This document shows positions 16,871 to 24,919 of a DNA stretch of 46,543 nt, one piece after another. This DNA is from an uncultured Flavobacteriales bacterium (GTDB taxonomy: Bacteria > Bacteroidota > Bacteroidia > Flavobacteriales > Crocinitomicaceae): positions 1 through 46,543 of the forward strand of contig CAMLIF010000018.1 of assembly GCA_946479985.1 (NCBI GenBank). Direction: 5' to 3'. The notes under the pieces are model-generated. The model ran no database searches, was not told where the DNA came from, and saw only the letters and a program-made list of their open reading frames with translations. Made by a program: the position numbers and the translations under genes. How positions within the stretch are numbered: position 1 is the stretch's first letter; each line of letters begins with the position of its first letter.

Positions 16871-17662
16871 TTGAGAAAGTCTCCACGTAAATATGTTTTC
16901 ACCAAAGGTATCGACCAATACTTTCTCGATATTCACAAGGCCTGGCTTTTTGTCGGGCGCTTTTTCAAAGAAGCTTTCCGTGCACCGTTTCACTGGCGGG
17001 AGATCATTAATCAATGTTTTGAACTCGGTTTGAAATCATTACCTCTCATTACACTAACGGGTTTTGTTACCGGAATAGTGTTCACGAAACAATCTCGTCC
17101 TTCATTAGCAGAATTCGGAGCTACTTCCTGGCTTCCTTCGCTTATTTCCATTGCAATTGTCCGTGCGTTGGCTTCACTTGTTACGGCTTTGATATGTGCG
17201 GGTAAAGTTGGTTCGAGCATTGGCGCCGAATTGGGTTCTATGCGCGTAACTGAGCAAATTGACGCCATGGAAGTATCAGCCATTAATCCTTTCAAATACC
17301 TTGTAACAACGCGGGTTATTGCCTGTACTGTAATGGTCCCGATTCTAGGATTATACTGTGGATTTGTAGCACTCCTTGGCTCCTATTTCAGTGTTCACGC
17401 CAACGAAGCTGTAAGTGTGGTGACATTCATAAATAATGGATTTTCAACTATTACGTTTCTGGATATTTTCTCTTCCGTTTTCAAATCAACCGTTTTTGGG
17501 TTCACCATCGGAATGATTGGTTGTTACAAAGGCTATAACGCTGTTCAGGGTACTTACGGAGTCGGTCGTGCAGCGAATCAGGCTGTGGTCCTGGCAATGT
17601 TCCTCGTGTTTATTGAAGAAGTAGTAATTGTACAAATGGCGAACTGGATTCGCTACTATTAA
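16871..17662 (+). CDS. mlaE: MlaE-family lipid ABC transporter permease
   Basis: 263 residues, normal for MlaE, with five or six membrane segments. The diagnostic motif GAELGSMRVTEQIDAMEVSA is present at about residues 118-137. A TGA six bases upstream in frame leaves TTG at 16871 as the most likely start (MRKSPRKYVF); no suitable ATG exists. The TTG overlaps the TGA of a seven-codon upstream ORF (16851-16874). With mlaF and mlaD it forms the inner-membrane complex that moves phospholipids between inner and outer membranes. mlaB and mlaC homologues are not in the cluster. Confidence 0.92.
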   Translation: MRKSPRKYVFTKGIDQYFLDIHKAWLFVGRFFKEAFRAPFHWREIINQCFELGLKSLPLITLTGFVTGIVFTKQSRPSLAEFGATSWLPSLISIAIVRALASLVTALICAGKVGSSIGAELGSMRVTEQIDAMEVSAINPFKYLVTTRVIACTVMVPILGLYCGFVALLGSYFSVHANEAVSVVTFINNGFSTITFLDIFSSVFKSTVFGFTIGMIGCYKGYNAVQGTYGVGRAANQAVVLAMFLVFIEEVVIVQMANWIRYY

Positions 17663-17669
17663 CCGGACC

Positions 17670-18452
17670 ATGAAAAAGCAGCAGGAAATACAGCATATCG
17701 ACGGGACACCGGTTATCAATATCAAACATTTGTACAAATCTTTTGGTGAATTGCATATTCTGAAAAACGTCAGTTTGGAAGTTATGAAAGGAGAAAACAT
17801 GGTTATTCTTGGCAGGTCCGGAAGCGGAAAATCTGTTCTCATTAAAATCATTGCCGGGTTACTTTTTCCCGACAAAGGACATGTAGAAGTTCTTGGACAA
17901 AATGTCGACCAGTTGAAAGGGAAAGAGCTGGATGCGCTTCGTTTAAGAATCGGGTTCTCATTCCAGAACAGCGCCCTTTATGATAGTATGAGCGTTCGCA
18001 AGAACCTGGAATTTCCCTTGAAAATGAACCGGAAACACCTTAGACAAAGTGAGGTAAATGAAGCCGTTGAAGAAGTGCTTAATGCAGTTGGATTAATTGA
18101 TAAACTGGAAAACATGCCGGGCGACCTTTCCGGAGGACAGCGGAAACGAATAGGAATTGCACGTACATTAATACTGAAACCGGAAATTATGCTTTACGAT
18201 GAGCCAACTTCCGGGCTAGATCCTATCACAAGCGACGAGATCAATCAGTTGATCCTTGATGTACGCGAAAAGTACAATACGAGTTCAATTATCATTACCC
18301 ATGACCTCACTTGCGCAAAAACCGTCGGCGACAGAGTAGCCATGCTTCTAGACGGGAATTTTGAACAGGTTGGAACATTCGACGAAGTTTTCGGAAGTGG
18401 CAATGCTCAAATCAAACAGTTTTACGATTACAATTTTATCCAGGAATCATGA
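17670..18452 (+). CDS. mlaF: MlaF-family ABC transporter ATP-binding protein
   Basis: 260 residues from the ATG at 17670, seven bases after mlaE. It has all ABC motifs: Walker A GRSGSGKS, Q-loop region FSFQNSALYDSM, signature LSGGQRKRIGIAR, Walker B IMLYDEPTSGLDP and the H-loop ITHD. The LYDSMSV segment after the Q-loop is typical of MlaF/Ttg2A-type lipid transporters. It energises the MlaE permease. The stop codon overlaps the start of mlaD by four bases. Confidence 0.95.
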   Translation: MKKQQEIQHIDGTPVINIKHLYKSFGELHILKNVSLEVMKGENMVILGRSGSGKSVLIKIIAGLLFPDKGHVEVLGQNVDQLKGKELDALRLRIGFSFQNSALYDSMSVRKNLEFPLKMNRKHLRQSEVNEAVEEVLNAVGLIDKLENMPGDLSGGQRKRIGIARTLILKPEIMLYDEPTSGLDPITSDEINQLILDVREKYNTSSIIITHDLTCAKTVGDRVAMLLDGNFEQVGTFDEVFGSGNAQIKQFYDYNFIQES

Positions 18453-19414
18453 AGAAGAAAGAACCATCAAATAATAAACGCGCAGTAGCAGTAGGTGTTT
18501 TTATTCTTATAGGACTATTATTTTTAGCCGGAGGTGTATTGTCCGTAGGAAATCTGCATTCTACTTTCCAAAAGAAGATGACTATTTCAACTGTGTTTTC
18601 TGACGTAAACGGATTACAGGAGGGGAACAATATCTGGTTTTCGGGAGTCAAGATAGGAACCGTAAAAAGGCTGCAGCTAATGGATGAACACAAAGTTCTC
18701 GTAGTAATGAACATCAACCTGGAGTCTCAGCAATTCATTCGAAAAGATGCCATGGTGAAACTCAGCAGCGACGGTTTGATCGGTAACAAGATTCTCGTCA
18801 TTTACGGCGGATCCCAAGAAGCCGGTGCTGTGAAAGAGGGAGATCGTCTGAAAAACGAAATGGCACTTTCAACTGAAGAAATGATGGTTACCCTGCAGAA
18901 AAACAACATCAATATCCTGGCTTTAACTGAAAGGCTCGCTAACGGAGAAGGAACGCTTGGCCGTTTGTTAACTAATGACGATATTTACAATAACCTGGCG
19001 GCAACATCGGCAACATTGCAATCGGCTACCGCCAACGCACAGGTCTTTATTGCTTCTTTGAATAATTATGCTGAAAATCTAAACAAAGAAGGTACTTTGG
19101 CAAACGATCTGGTAACAGATACAACCGTGTTCAATTCGCTGCAGGCATCCATGAAACAATTAGAACAAATGGCCGGCAACGCCGATGCAGCAGTAAAAAA
19201 TCTGAAGGAAGCAGCCGAGAATCCGAACAGTCCGATGGGCGTTCTGATGCGGGATGAAAAAGCCGGCGCTGATATAAAACGCACCATTGCGAATCTGGAA
19301 GCGAGTTCTGCCACATTAAACAAGGATCTGGAAGCGCTTCAGCATAGCTTTTTACTTCGAAAAGCCTTTAAAAAACAGGAAAAAGCAAAAGAGAAAGCCG
19401 ACACAATCAAATAA
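18449..19414 (+). CDS. mlaD: MlaD/MCE-family substrate-binding protein
   Basis: 321 residues. A short cytoplasmic N-terminus is followed by one membrane helix (about 14-33, VAVGVFILIGLLFLAGGVLS). The MCE domain follows (about 40-120: VFSDVNGLQEGNNIWFSGVK, then KLSSDGLIGNKILVIYGG). A long helical C-terminal part (about 140-310) with heptad character resembles the tail of single-MCE proteins and may form a hexameric channel or dock with an outer-membrane partner. The last residues are basic (KAFKKQEKAKEKAD). It is coupled to mlaF by an ATGA overlap. Confidence 0.92.
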   Translation: MKKKEPSNNKRAVAVGVFILIGLLFLAGGVLSVGNLHSTFQKKMTISTVFSDVNGLQEGNNIWFSGVKIGTVKRLQLMDEHKVLVVMNINLESQQFIRKDAMVKLSSDGLIGNKILVIYGGSQEAGAVKEGDRLKNEMALSTEEMMVTLQKNNINILALTERLANGEGTLGRLLTNDDIYNNLAATSATLQSATANAQVFIASLNNYAENLNKEGTLANDLVTDTTVFNSLQASMKQLEQMAGNADAAVKNLKEAAENPNSPMGVLMRDEKAGADIKRTIANLEASSATLNKDLEALQHSFLLRKAFKKQEKAKEKADTIK

Positions 19415-19556
19415 CAGCGTGCCACTTATCCCGAAGTGGCTGGTAATCAGAATTTCACTTGTGGAAAACTATTTTTCATTTTGAAAAAAAGCAAGGAACT
19501 TCCTGAAAACAAAAAATTACAAATTATTGAAATACAGTGTTTTACAATCATATATA

Positions 19557-19576
19557 GCAAGTGGCATACCACTTGC
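19557..19576 (+). other. Leader stem-loop upstream of the small ORF
   Basis: GCAAGTGG (19557-19564) and CCACTTGC (19569-19576) form a perfect 8-bp stem with a CATA loop. The same CCACTT/AAGTGG words form a shorter hairpin just after mlaD (about 19425-19444). No T run follows, so it is not a terminator. It would lie in the leader of the small ORF at 19620. Confidence 0.5.
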
Positions 19577-19619
19577 CATTAACAGAAGAATAACAGCGAA
19601 AGCACTAAAACAAAGCGTC

Positions 19620-19685
19620 ATGTCATTATTTCATATCATAGTAATCGCAGCAATCGTAGTCGTTGCACTTATCATACTTGTATAA
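19620..19685 (+). CDS. Possible 21-residue single-span membrane peptide
   Basis: An ATG-TAA frame of 21 codons encodes MSLFHIIVIAAIVV followed by VALIILV, hydrophobic throughout apart from the first few residues, so one membrane helix. It is the only ORF in a 513-base gap and is followed after 25 bases by a strong terminator (19711-19740), so something is transcribed here. A stem-loop lies 43 bases upstream. I see no clear TAnnTTTG promoter. Alternatives: a small regulatory RNA in which the ORF is fortuitous. Toxic or regulatory membrane peptides of this size are known in other bacteria. Confidence 0.45.
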   Translation: MSLFHIIVIAAIVVVALIILV

Positions 19686-19710
19686 GAGCAAAAATGGCAA
19701 CACGATATTC

Positions 19711-19740
19711 AAAGAGGATTTTTAGGGTCCTCTTTTTTTT
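19711..19740 (+). terminator. Terminator of the small transcription unit
   Basis: AAAGAGGA and TCCTCTTT form a perfect 8-bp stem followed by a T8 run. It belongs to the small ORF/RNA at about 19557-19700 and not to mlaD, which ends 300 bases upstream. Confidence 0.8.
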
Positions 19741-19927
19741 GTTCACGAAATTCAAAAAACATATATTGTATAGGATTAAAAGGCAACATAAACTTTAAGA
19801 TTTAGCTTCACGGCCTATGTTCACTATGCCTCTTCGCTGTAGCTTTAGTGCAAGCGTTGTACCTATCTGGTTTATACATGAATTTTATTTCCCATAATTT
19901 GAAGAAGCTGGTTAATTTTACCACCGG
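19741..19927. other. Intergenic stretch before the acyltransferase
   Basis: No gene seen. The part at about 19805-19862 is richer in G+C than its surroundings and contains short internal repeats (CTATG twice; AGCTT and GTAGCTT). It resembles a dispersed intergenic repeat, but no second copy exists in this window. Confidence 0.3.
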
Positions 19928-21088
19928 ATGATTCAGGACTATAAATCTATTTCCCATTTCAAAGGATTGAACACTTTACGGTTCTTTGCCGCGTTTTTGG
20001 TGGTTTTGCATCATGCAGAATCATTGCGGCACGATCATGAACTCGGTCACTTCAAAGATTTCGGACTTTTCCAGAATGGGGCAAATGCGGTAAGTTTTTT
20101 CTTTGTTCTAAGTGGATTTCTAATTACCTATTTGCTTTTGCGGGAAAAACAATCGAGTGATACTGTTTCAATCAAACGGTTTTATATCAAACGTGTTTTC
20201 AGGATCTGGCCTTTGTATTTCTTGATGGTCATTGTCGGCGCAATTATTCAGCCCTTCTTTATCAAATGGTTTCATATTCCGTATGAAATGCCTTATACGT
20301 TTGGGGAAACCTGGTATTATTTCATCTTCTTCGTTCCCGGAATGGTGAATTTTTTCTTTGGAAGCAATTTATTGGAACCGCTTTGGTCGATTGGAGTTGA
20401 AGAGGTTTTTTACCTCATCTGGGCTCCTTTGTTCAAATGGTTTAAGAAGCATATTCTGGCCTTATTGCTAAGTGTGATTGCAATCAAGTTTATCCTGATC
20501 GGGATCAGCAATTATTACCATTTCACAAGCAATATCAAGATCAATTATCTGGTAAATTATATCGTTCGCATCCATCAATTCGAATCAATGGCAATTGGCG
20601 GTTTGGGAGCTTATCTCGTTTTCCATTACGGAGCGAAGATCAATGCTTCTATTTTCTATAAAATTCCCGTTCAAATTATACTGTATTCGCTGCTGCTGAT
20701 TTTCATTGTTTTCGGGGCGAATATCAAAAATGAAATCTGGCATTTCTTCTTTGAGCAGCCCATTATTTCGTCGATTGTAACAAACGGATTGTTCCTTTAT
20801 ATCATTATAGGTGTTTCTATTGTTGAACGAAACCTGTTCACACTGGAATATAAGTTCCTATCATACATGGGGGAAATCTCCTACGGAATTTACATGTTTC
20901 ATCTATTGATTCTTTCTCAGATCATTGAATTGCTGAAAGGATTCGTGGCCGGAAAAGGAATGTTCCTGGAAACGCTGTTCTATTATGGAATTTCAATACC
21001 GGTAATTATCGGGATCTGTATTTTATCTAAGAAAACCCTGGAAGCCTTTTTTGAGAAGCGGAAGCAGAAAGTTTTGGGGAAGATTTAG
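19928..21088 (+). CDS. Acyltransferase family 3 (OafA/YrhL-like) membrane protein
   Basis: 386 residues, about ten membrane segments. Acyltransferase_3 signatures: LRFFAAFLVVLHHAESLRH with the paired histidines at 28-29 (putative catalytic base), SGFLITYLLLREK, and IKRVFRIWPLYF with the conserved R. The later segment LWSIGVEEVFYLIWAPLF (S.EE.FY motif) is also typical. Such enzymes O-acylate surface polysaccharides or peptidoglycan using acyl-CoA from the cytoplasm. There is no C-terminal SGNH domain. The stop codon directly abuts the stop of the convergent GH114-like gene. The acceptor is probably the polysaccharide made by the neighbouring genes (inference). Confidence 0.9.
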   Translation: MIQDYKSISHFKGLNTLRFFAAFLVVLHHAESLRHDHELGHFKDFGLFQNGANAVSFFFVLSGFLITYLLLREKQSSDTVSIKRFYIKRVFRIWPLYFLMVIVGAIIQPFFIKWFHIPYEMPYTFGETWYYFIFFVPGMVNFFFGSNLLEPLWSIGVEEVFYLIWAPLFKWFKKHILALLLSVIAIKFILIGISNYYHFTSNIKINYLVNYIVRIHQFESMAIGGLGAYLVFHYGAKINASIFYKIPVQIILYSLLLIFIVFGANIKNEIWHFFFEQPIISSIVTNGLFLYIIIGVSIVERNLFTLEYKFLSYMGEISYGIYMFHLLILSQIIELLKGFVAGKGMFLETLFYYGISIPVIIGICILSKKTLEAFFEKRKQKVLGKI

Positions 21089-22027
21089 TCAATCCTTATG
21101 ATAAAGCGCGTAAAAAGCCTCCACATTATCTAAATAAGCGCCGTCAAATCCGCAGTCGAGTAATTTTTTAGTGTAAGAATCATCGTTCCCATAGATGATT
21201 TCTTTCCAGTCCTTTTTCCAGAATTTCACCCAGATTTCGTCTTTGTAACCGTCATACTTCTTTTTCAGCCAAAGCGGATGATGCGGCCCCCAGCCTTTCT
21301 TCCAGTAATAACGGTAATTCTCCGCAGACCCAATACTCATGTAAGAAACGACCAATCGCTGACCACCGTTTTGTTTTACTTTCAAGCCGGCAACATCTGC
21401 CGAACTCAGTAAATCATCACCAAAAAACGCGTCAATGATTACCACATCAAAATTGGTTTGCTGAATGGCTTGTAAGAAACTTTCTTTGTTAGAATAATTG
21501 TCGGAACTAATCAAATACAAATAGTTTTGAGCTTCAGCCAGTTTTGTAATATCATTCGCATTTTCATTGTGAACCGCTGACGGGATGTATTTGTAATCGT
21601 AATTGTTACTCGCCCGCGGAAATGCAATGAATTGCTCAGCATCTGCATATTGAAAAGCAGTGGGAATATTGGCATCGTCGGTAAGATAATCTGCGGTCAT
21701 TACTTTCAGCGAAGAATTCACTTTACGTAGCATTTCCAAACGATAATCGTCGGGAGAATATGTTTCGTTGTAAAACAATTCTTCGTTGCCAAAACCATCA
21801 ATTGCATCGATAAAACGCGTATTCAATTCGTTTTCGGCATCTACTTCATTGAATAGCAGTTCGCAGCCGTTTTGAGGAATGAGAATGAAATCCGGATCGT
21901 GGGAACGGGCATAATCACTGATTTCCACGATGAAATCCTGCATGCGCTCACCTGCCTTCCTGGTTTTTCTTTCCTTGCATGAAAACAGAAAAAGAACTGT
22001 GAACGAAATAAAAATCAGTTTATTCAT
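21089..22027 (-). CDS. GH114-like (endo-alpha-1,4-polygalactosaminidase/TM1410-type) lipoprotein
   Basis: 312 residues from the ATG at 22027, which gives a proper signal peptide with lipobox FSC (MNKLIFISFTVLFLFSCKE). The start at 22045 adds six residues before it. The fold signatures are those of the TM1410/GH114 TIM barrel: early FILIPQNG, middle VVIIDAFFGDDLL, then QRLVVSYMSIGSAENYRYYW and the final CGFDGAYLDNVEAFY with acidic residues at the barrel end. Family members hydrolyse galactosamine-containing polysaccharides. Translation start overlaps the end of the upstream glycosyltransferase gene by eight bases, so both belong to one polysaccharide unit. Confidence 0.82.
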   Translation of the reverse strand: MNKLIFISFTVLFLFSCKERKTRKAGERMQDFIVEISDYARSHDPDFILIPQNGCELLFNEVDAENELNTRFIDAIDGFGNEELFYNETYSPDDYRLEMLRKVNSSLKVMTADYLTDDANIPTAFQYADAEQFIAFPRASNNYDYKYIPSAVHNENANDITKLAEAQNYLYLISSDNYSNKESFLQAIQQTNFDVVIIDAFFGDDLLSSADVAGLKVKQNGGQRLVVSYMSIGSAENYRYYWKKGWGPHHPLWLKKKYDGYKDEIWVKFWKKDWKEIIYGNDDSYTKKLLDCGFDGAYLDNVEAFYALYHKD

Positions 22028-23156
22028 GCGGTTTCTTATTGGCAACGCTTATAATAACGTTCCAAACTGCTTTTGCGGTATGGTCCCATGAAAATAATTC
22101 GGCCCTTTTTAAGCTTTGCTGAGATAATTTTATTCTTAATGACTCATCATCACTCAATTTCAGCATGGTATCCGAAATTTCGTCTACGTTGAACGGATCC
22201 ACATAAATTGCGGCATCTTCTGCTACTTCAGGCAAACAAGTCAGATTCCCGGAAAGAATGGGCAATCCACAGCGCATAGCTTCTACAAGCGGGATTCCAA
22301 ATCCCTCAAAATAAGGAACGTATGTTAAAGCAAGTGCAGCTCCCATCAGTTCATTTAATTCGCTTAAAGGAATATGTCCGGTGAAAATAATGCGTTGTTT
22401 GATCTCATCTGCTACTTCCGGAATGAGTGTATTCTCGGAATTCCAGATGCTTTCACCAACAATCAGCAGATCTACCTGGTTATTCTTCCATGCGAATTTG
22501 GAAAAAGCGTTCACCAATCGACCCACATTTTTACGTGCGTGAATTGCTCCTACATAAATGAAATACGGCCTGCCGGAAGTGTATTTTGCCCGAACGGTAT
22601 CAATTTTCTCTTTGTCCAAAGGAACAAAAGTCGGAGAAGCACCATTCCATGCAACAGTTATTTTATCACTTTCAATTCCATAAGTTGAAACAATATCAGC
22701 TTTGGAATAATTAGAAACCGTGATTATCTGGGCTGCCTTTTCCGCAAATTTCGGAAAATAAGTGCGGTAATAATTCCGGTGTTTTGTGGGTAGATCTTCC
22801 GGATAATGTTCAAAATTCAAATCGTGAATAACCGGAATCTGAGGAATCATCGTTTTCAAAGAAAGATACCCGTCAGGCGAAAAGAAAACATCTATTTTGT
22901 ATTTCTTCAATGCTTTCGTAATGGATCTGTTGAACCACCAGCGAAAAAGTACCGGGTGTCGTGCCGGAGGAAATAATACTACCGGTTCTACATTTTTTCC
23001 AAATACAAACTTCGGGTCGAACGGGCGGTCAAAGAAGAAAACAAATTCATGTTCGGGGTGATTTTCAACCAGTCTTTTCACAACTTCATAAGTGTACCAG
23101 CCGAAACCTTCCATTTTAGAAGACAATAAAAATCGCGTGTTTACCCCTATTCGCAT
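22020..23156 (-). CDS. Glycosyltransferase family 4 protein
   Basis: 378 residues with the GT-B fold of GT4. N-terminal MRIGVNTRFLLSSKMEGFGW forms the acceptor-binding start. The C-terminal donor site includes YFIYVGAIHARKNVGRLVNA and the E-x7-E motif EGFGIPLVEAMRCGLPIL. It is cytoplasmic, adding one sugar to a lipid-linked glycan from a nucleotide sugar. It is first in the minus-strand unit with the GH114-like lipoprotein and divergent from the flippase gene. Donor and linkage cannot be deduced. Confidence 0.92.
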   Translation of the reverse strand: MRIGVNTRFLLSSKMEGFGWYTYEVVKRLVENHPEHEFVFFFDRPFDPKFVFGKNVEPVVLFPPARHPVLFRWWFNRSITKALKKYKIDVFFSPDGYLSLKTMIPQIPVIHDLNFEHYPEDLPTKHRNYYRTYFPKFAEKAAQIITVSNYSKADIVSTYGIESDKITVAWNGASPTFVPLDKEKIDTVRAKYTSGRPYFIYVGAIHARKNVGRLVNAFSKFAWKNNQVDLLIVGESIWNSENTLIPEVADEIKQRIIFTGHIPLSELNELMGAALALTYVPYFEGFGIPLVEAMRCGLPILSGNLTCLPEVAEDAAIYVDPFNVDEISDTMLKLSDDESLRIKLSQQSLKRAELFSWDHTAKAVWNVIISVANKKPHE

Positions 23157-23160
23157 GAGA

Positions 23161-23193
23161 CGAAGTTACTATTTTGATACAAAAAGTCGCAAA
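23161..23193 (-). promoter_or_regulatory. Candidate promoter of the glycosyltransferase unit
   Basis: On the minus strand TTTG (23190-23193), 21-base spacer, TAACTTCG (23161-23168), one base off the TAnnTTTG consensus. The -7 element lies only four bases before the ATG, which would give a nearly leaderless transcript. A similar TAACTTCG (23272-23279) faces the other way for the flippase unit. Confidence 0.4.
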
Positions 23194-23295
23194 AGTGATG
23201 CATGAATGTCGCATTTACATCCGATTTGAAACATAAATCCCTTTTTGAACCGCCAATTTTACAACTTTTCCTAACTTCGCAACTCTTTAAAAGAA

Positions 23296-23400
23296 ATGAG
23301 TTTGAATCCAACAAATAGCGCTACGTATTATTTTCAATCTTCACAGGCTGCTTGGGTATTTGGATCAACTACCATTTTGCAGTTAAATCGGCTATTCTAA
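23296..23400 (+). CDS. Possible 34-residue leader ORF before the flippase gene
   Basis: An ATG-TAA frame of 34 codons (MSLNPTNSATYYFQSSQ, then AAWVFGSTTILQLNRLF) ends one base before the flippase ATG at 23402. A candidate -7 element (TAACTTCG at 23272-23279) would place the transcript start about ten bases before this ATG, so it would be the first ORF on the mRNA. It has no signal peptide or known motif. It may be a small protein, or a leader whose translation delivers ribosomes to the flippase start. Confidence 0.35.
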   Translation: MSLNPTNSATYYFQSSQAAWVFGSTTILQLNRLF

Positions 23401-23401
23401 C

Positions 23402-24883
23402 ATGCAAAAACTCTTTCTTAAAGGTCTTGGAATCACATTGCTGTTAAACCTGTTGGTGAAACCGGCAACCATCTTCATGGTCGATATCCGAATGCAAAAC
23501 CTCATCGGGTCTGAGGTTTACGGAAGTTTTGTCACAACACTCGACTTTACCTTCCTGTTTTCAATGTTCCTGGATATGGGAATTACGAATTACATGACCA
23601 AAACGATTGCTCAATATCCGCATCTTTTGAAAAAGTATTCCAATCGCTTGTTCACGTTGCGTTTACTGCTTGTTTTGGTGTATGTTGTATGGACCTTTAT
23701 TCTCTATTTTTCCATTCAGATGCCAACTGAATGGCTCTGGATTCTCGTTTGTTTGCTCGCACACCAAATTTCTACTATCACCGTGAATTACGTTCGGGCT
23801 TATACCGGCGGATTGCTGAAATTCGGTTTGGATGCAGTTCTTTCCGTTGCAGAGCGATCGGTTTATTTCGTTTTAGGTCTGTGTTTGCTCTACGGATTTT
23901 TCATTCCGGTTAATGAAATTACCCTGCAGTGGTTTGTGGCGTTCTTTATTGGTTCTTCCGGAATTTCATGCGCAATTGCAATCGCAATCTATATCAAACT
24001 GGTTTCCATGCCAAAGCTGCACTGGGACAAAGCATATTTTGCGGCCATTTTTAAAAAATCATATCCATACGCCATTCTGGTGATTGTAATGATGCTTTGT
24101 TTCAGAATGGGTGGCGTTCTTTTGAAAAAAATTCATCCTGAAGGAACTTTGCAAGTTGGTTATTATTTCCAAAGTTTCCGTTTACTAGACGCATGCTGGA
24201 TGTTCGGAGTTCTTTTCGGAAGCATTTTACTTCCTGTTTTCTCACGGCTCTTAAAACAAAAAGCAAGTACCACAGGAATTATGACAACCTCTTTGAATAT
24301 TCTTACAGCGGGTGGCCTTATAATGGTTGGAATAACAGTTGGTACTCTAGAAGAGATTTTTACAGCTTTGTATAAAGAAGTAAACAATTACTCCAATCTT
24401 TCCTGGATCTTTCTTTCCATAGCATTCATTCCGATGTGTTTTACAATTGTTTTCGGGACCTTGCTCACGGCAGAGGGTTCAATGAGAAGACTAAACCAGA
24501 TTGCATTTCTCGGACTCATCACCATGATTGTTCTAAATGTAATCCTGATTCCGTTTTTGGGAGCACCGGGAACCGCCATTGCTACATTGGTATCACAAAG
24601 TGTGATAGGATGGCTCCAGTATTTCGAGGTAAAATACCGAATGAAACATGATGTTGCAAAACACACCTGGTTGAAATTGTTCATTCTGACACTCGTTATT
24701 GTAAGTGCTATTCTGATTCAGCGCGAATGGCTGCATTTATCGTTTTTAATGTACTCTGCCATTCTGATCGTGATTTGGGCAGTTGTGGTCTTCGGGCTCA
24801 AGATTATCAACTTAAGACAGGTACTTGAATTACTTACCAAAAAATCAGACGATCCGGTTTTAGACCTGACGATTGAAGACTAA
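23402..24883 (+). CDS. Oligosaccharide flippase (Wzx-like, MOP superfamily)
   Basis: 493 residues with about 14 hydrophobic segments, the usual layout of polysaccharide biosynthesis flippases. Family-like features are the early LVKPATIFMVDIRMQNLIGS, then EVYGSFVTTLDFTFLFSMFL, the mid-protein FRLLDACWMFGVLFGSILLP followed by VFSRLLKQK, and FGTLLTAEGSMRRLNQIAFL. It would move lipid-linked glycan units across the inner membrane for the surface polysaccharide to which the nearby glycosyltransferase and galE contribute. A short acidic cytoplasmic tail (DDPVLDLTIED) ends it. Confidence 0.88.
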   Translation: MQKLFLKGLGITLLLNLLVKPATIFMVDIRMQNLIGSEVYGSFVTTLDFTFLFSMFLDMGITNYMTKTIAQYPHLLKKYSNRLFTLRLLLVLVYVVWTFILYFSIQMPTEWLWILVCLLAHQISTITVNYVRAYTGGLLKFGLDAVLSVAERSVYFVLGLCLLYGFFIPVNEITLQWFVAFFIGSSGISCAIAIAIYIKLVSMPKLHWDKAYFAAIFKKSYPYAILVIVMMLCFRMGGVLLKKIHPEGTLQVGYYFQSFRLLDACWMFGVLFGSILLPVFSRLLKQKASTTGIMTTSLNILTAGGLIMVGITVGTLEEIFTALYKEVNNYSNLSWIFLSIAFIPMCFTIVFGTLLTAEGSMRRLNQIAFLGLITMIVLNVILIPFLGAPGTAIATLVSQSVIGWLQYFEVKYRMKHDVAKHTWLKLFILTLVIVSAILIQREWLHLSFLMYSAILIVIWAVVVFGLKIINLRQVLELLTKKSDDPVLDLTIED

Positions 24884-24919
24884 CTTTCTCATCCAACAAA
24901 ATTCCGTAAACTTGTGAAT

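Noticed and set aside
19805..19862. Dispersed repeat or structured RNA
   Set aside because: The stretch looks unlike its surroundings but has no second copy or clear fold in the window, so it is only noted.
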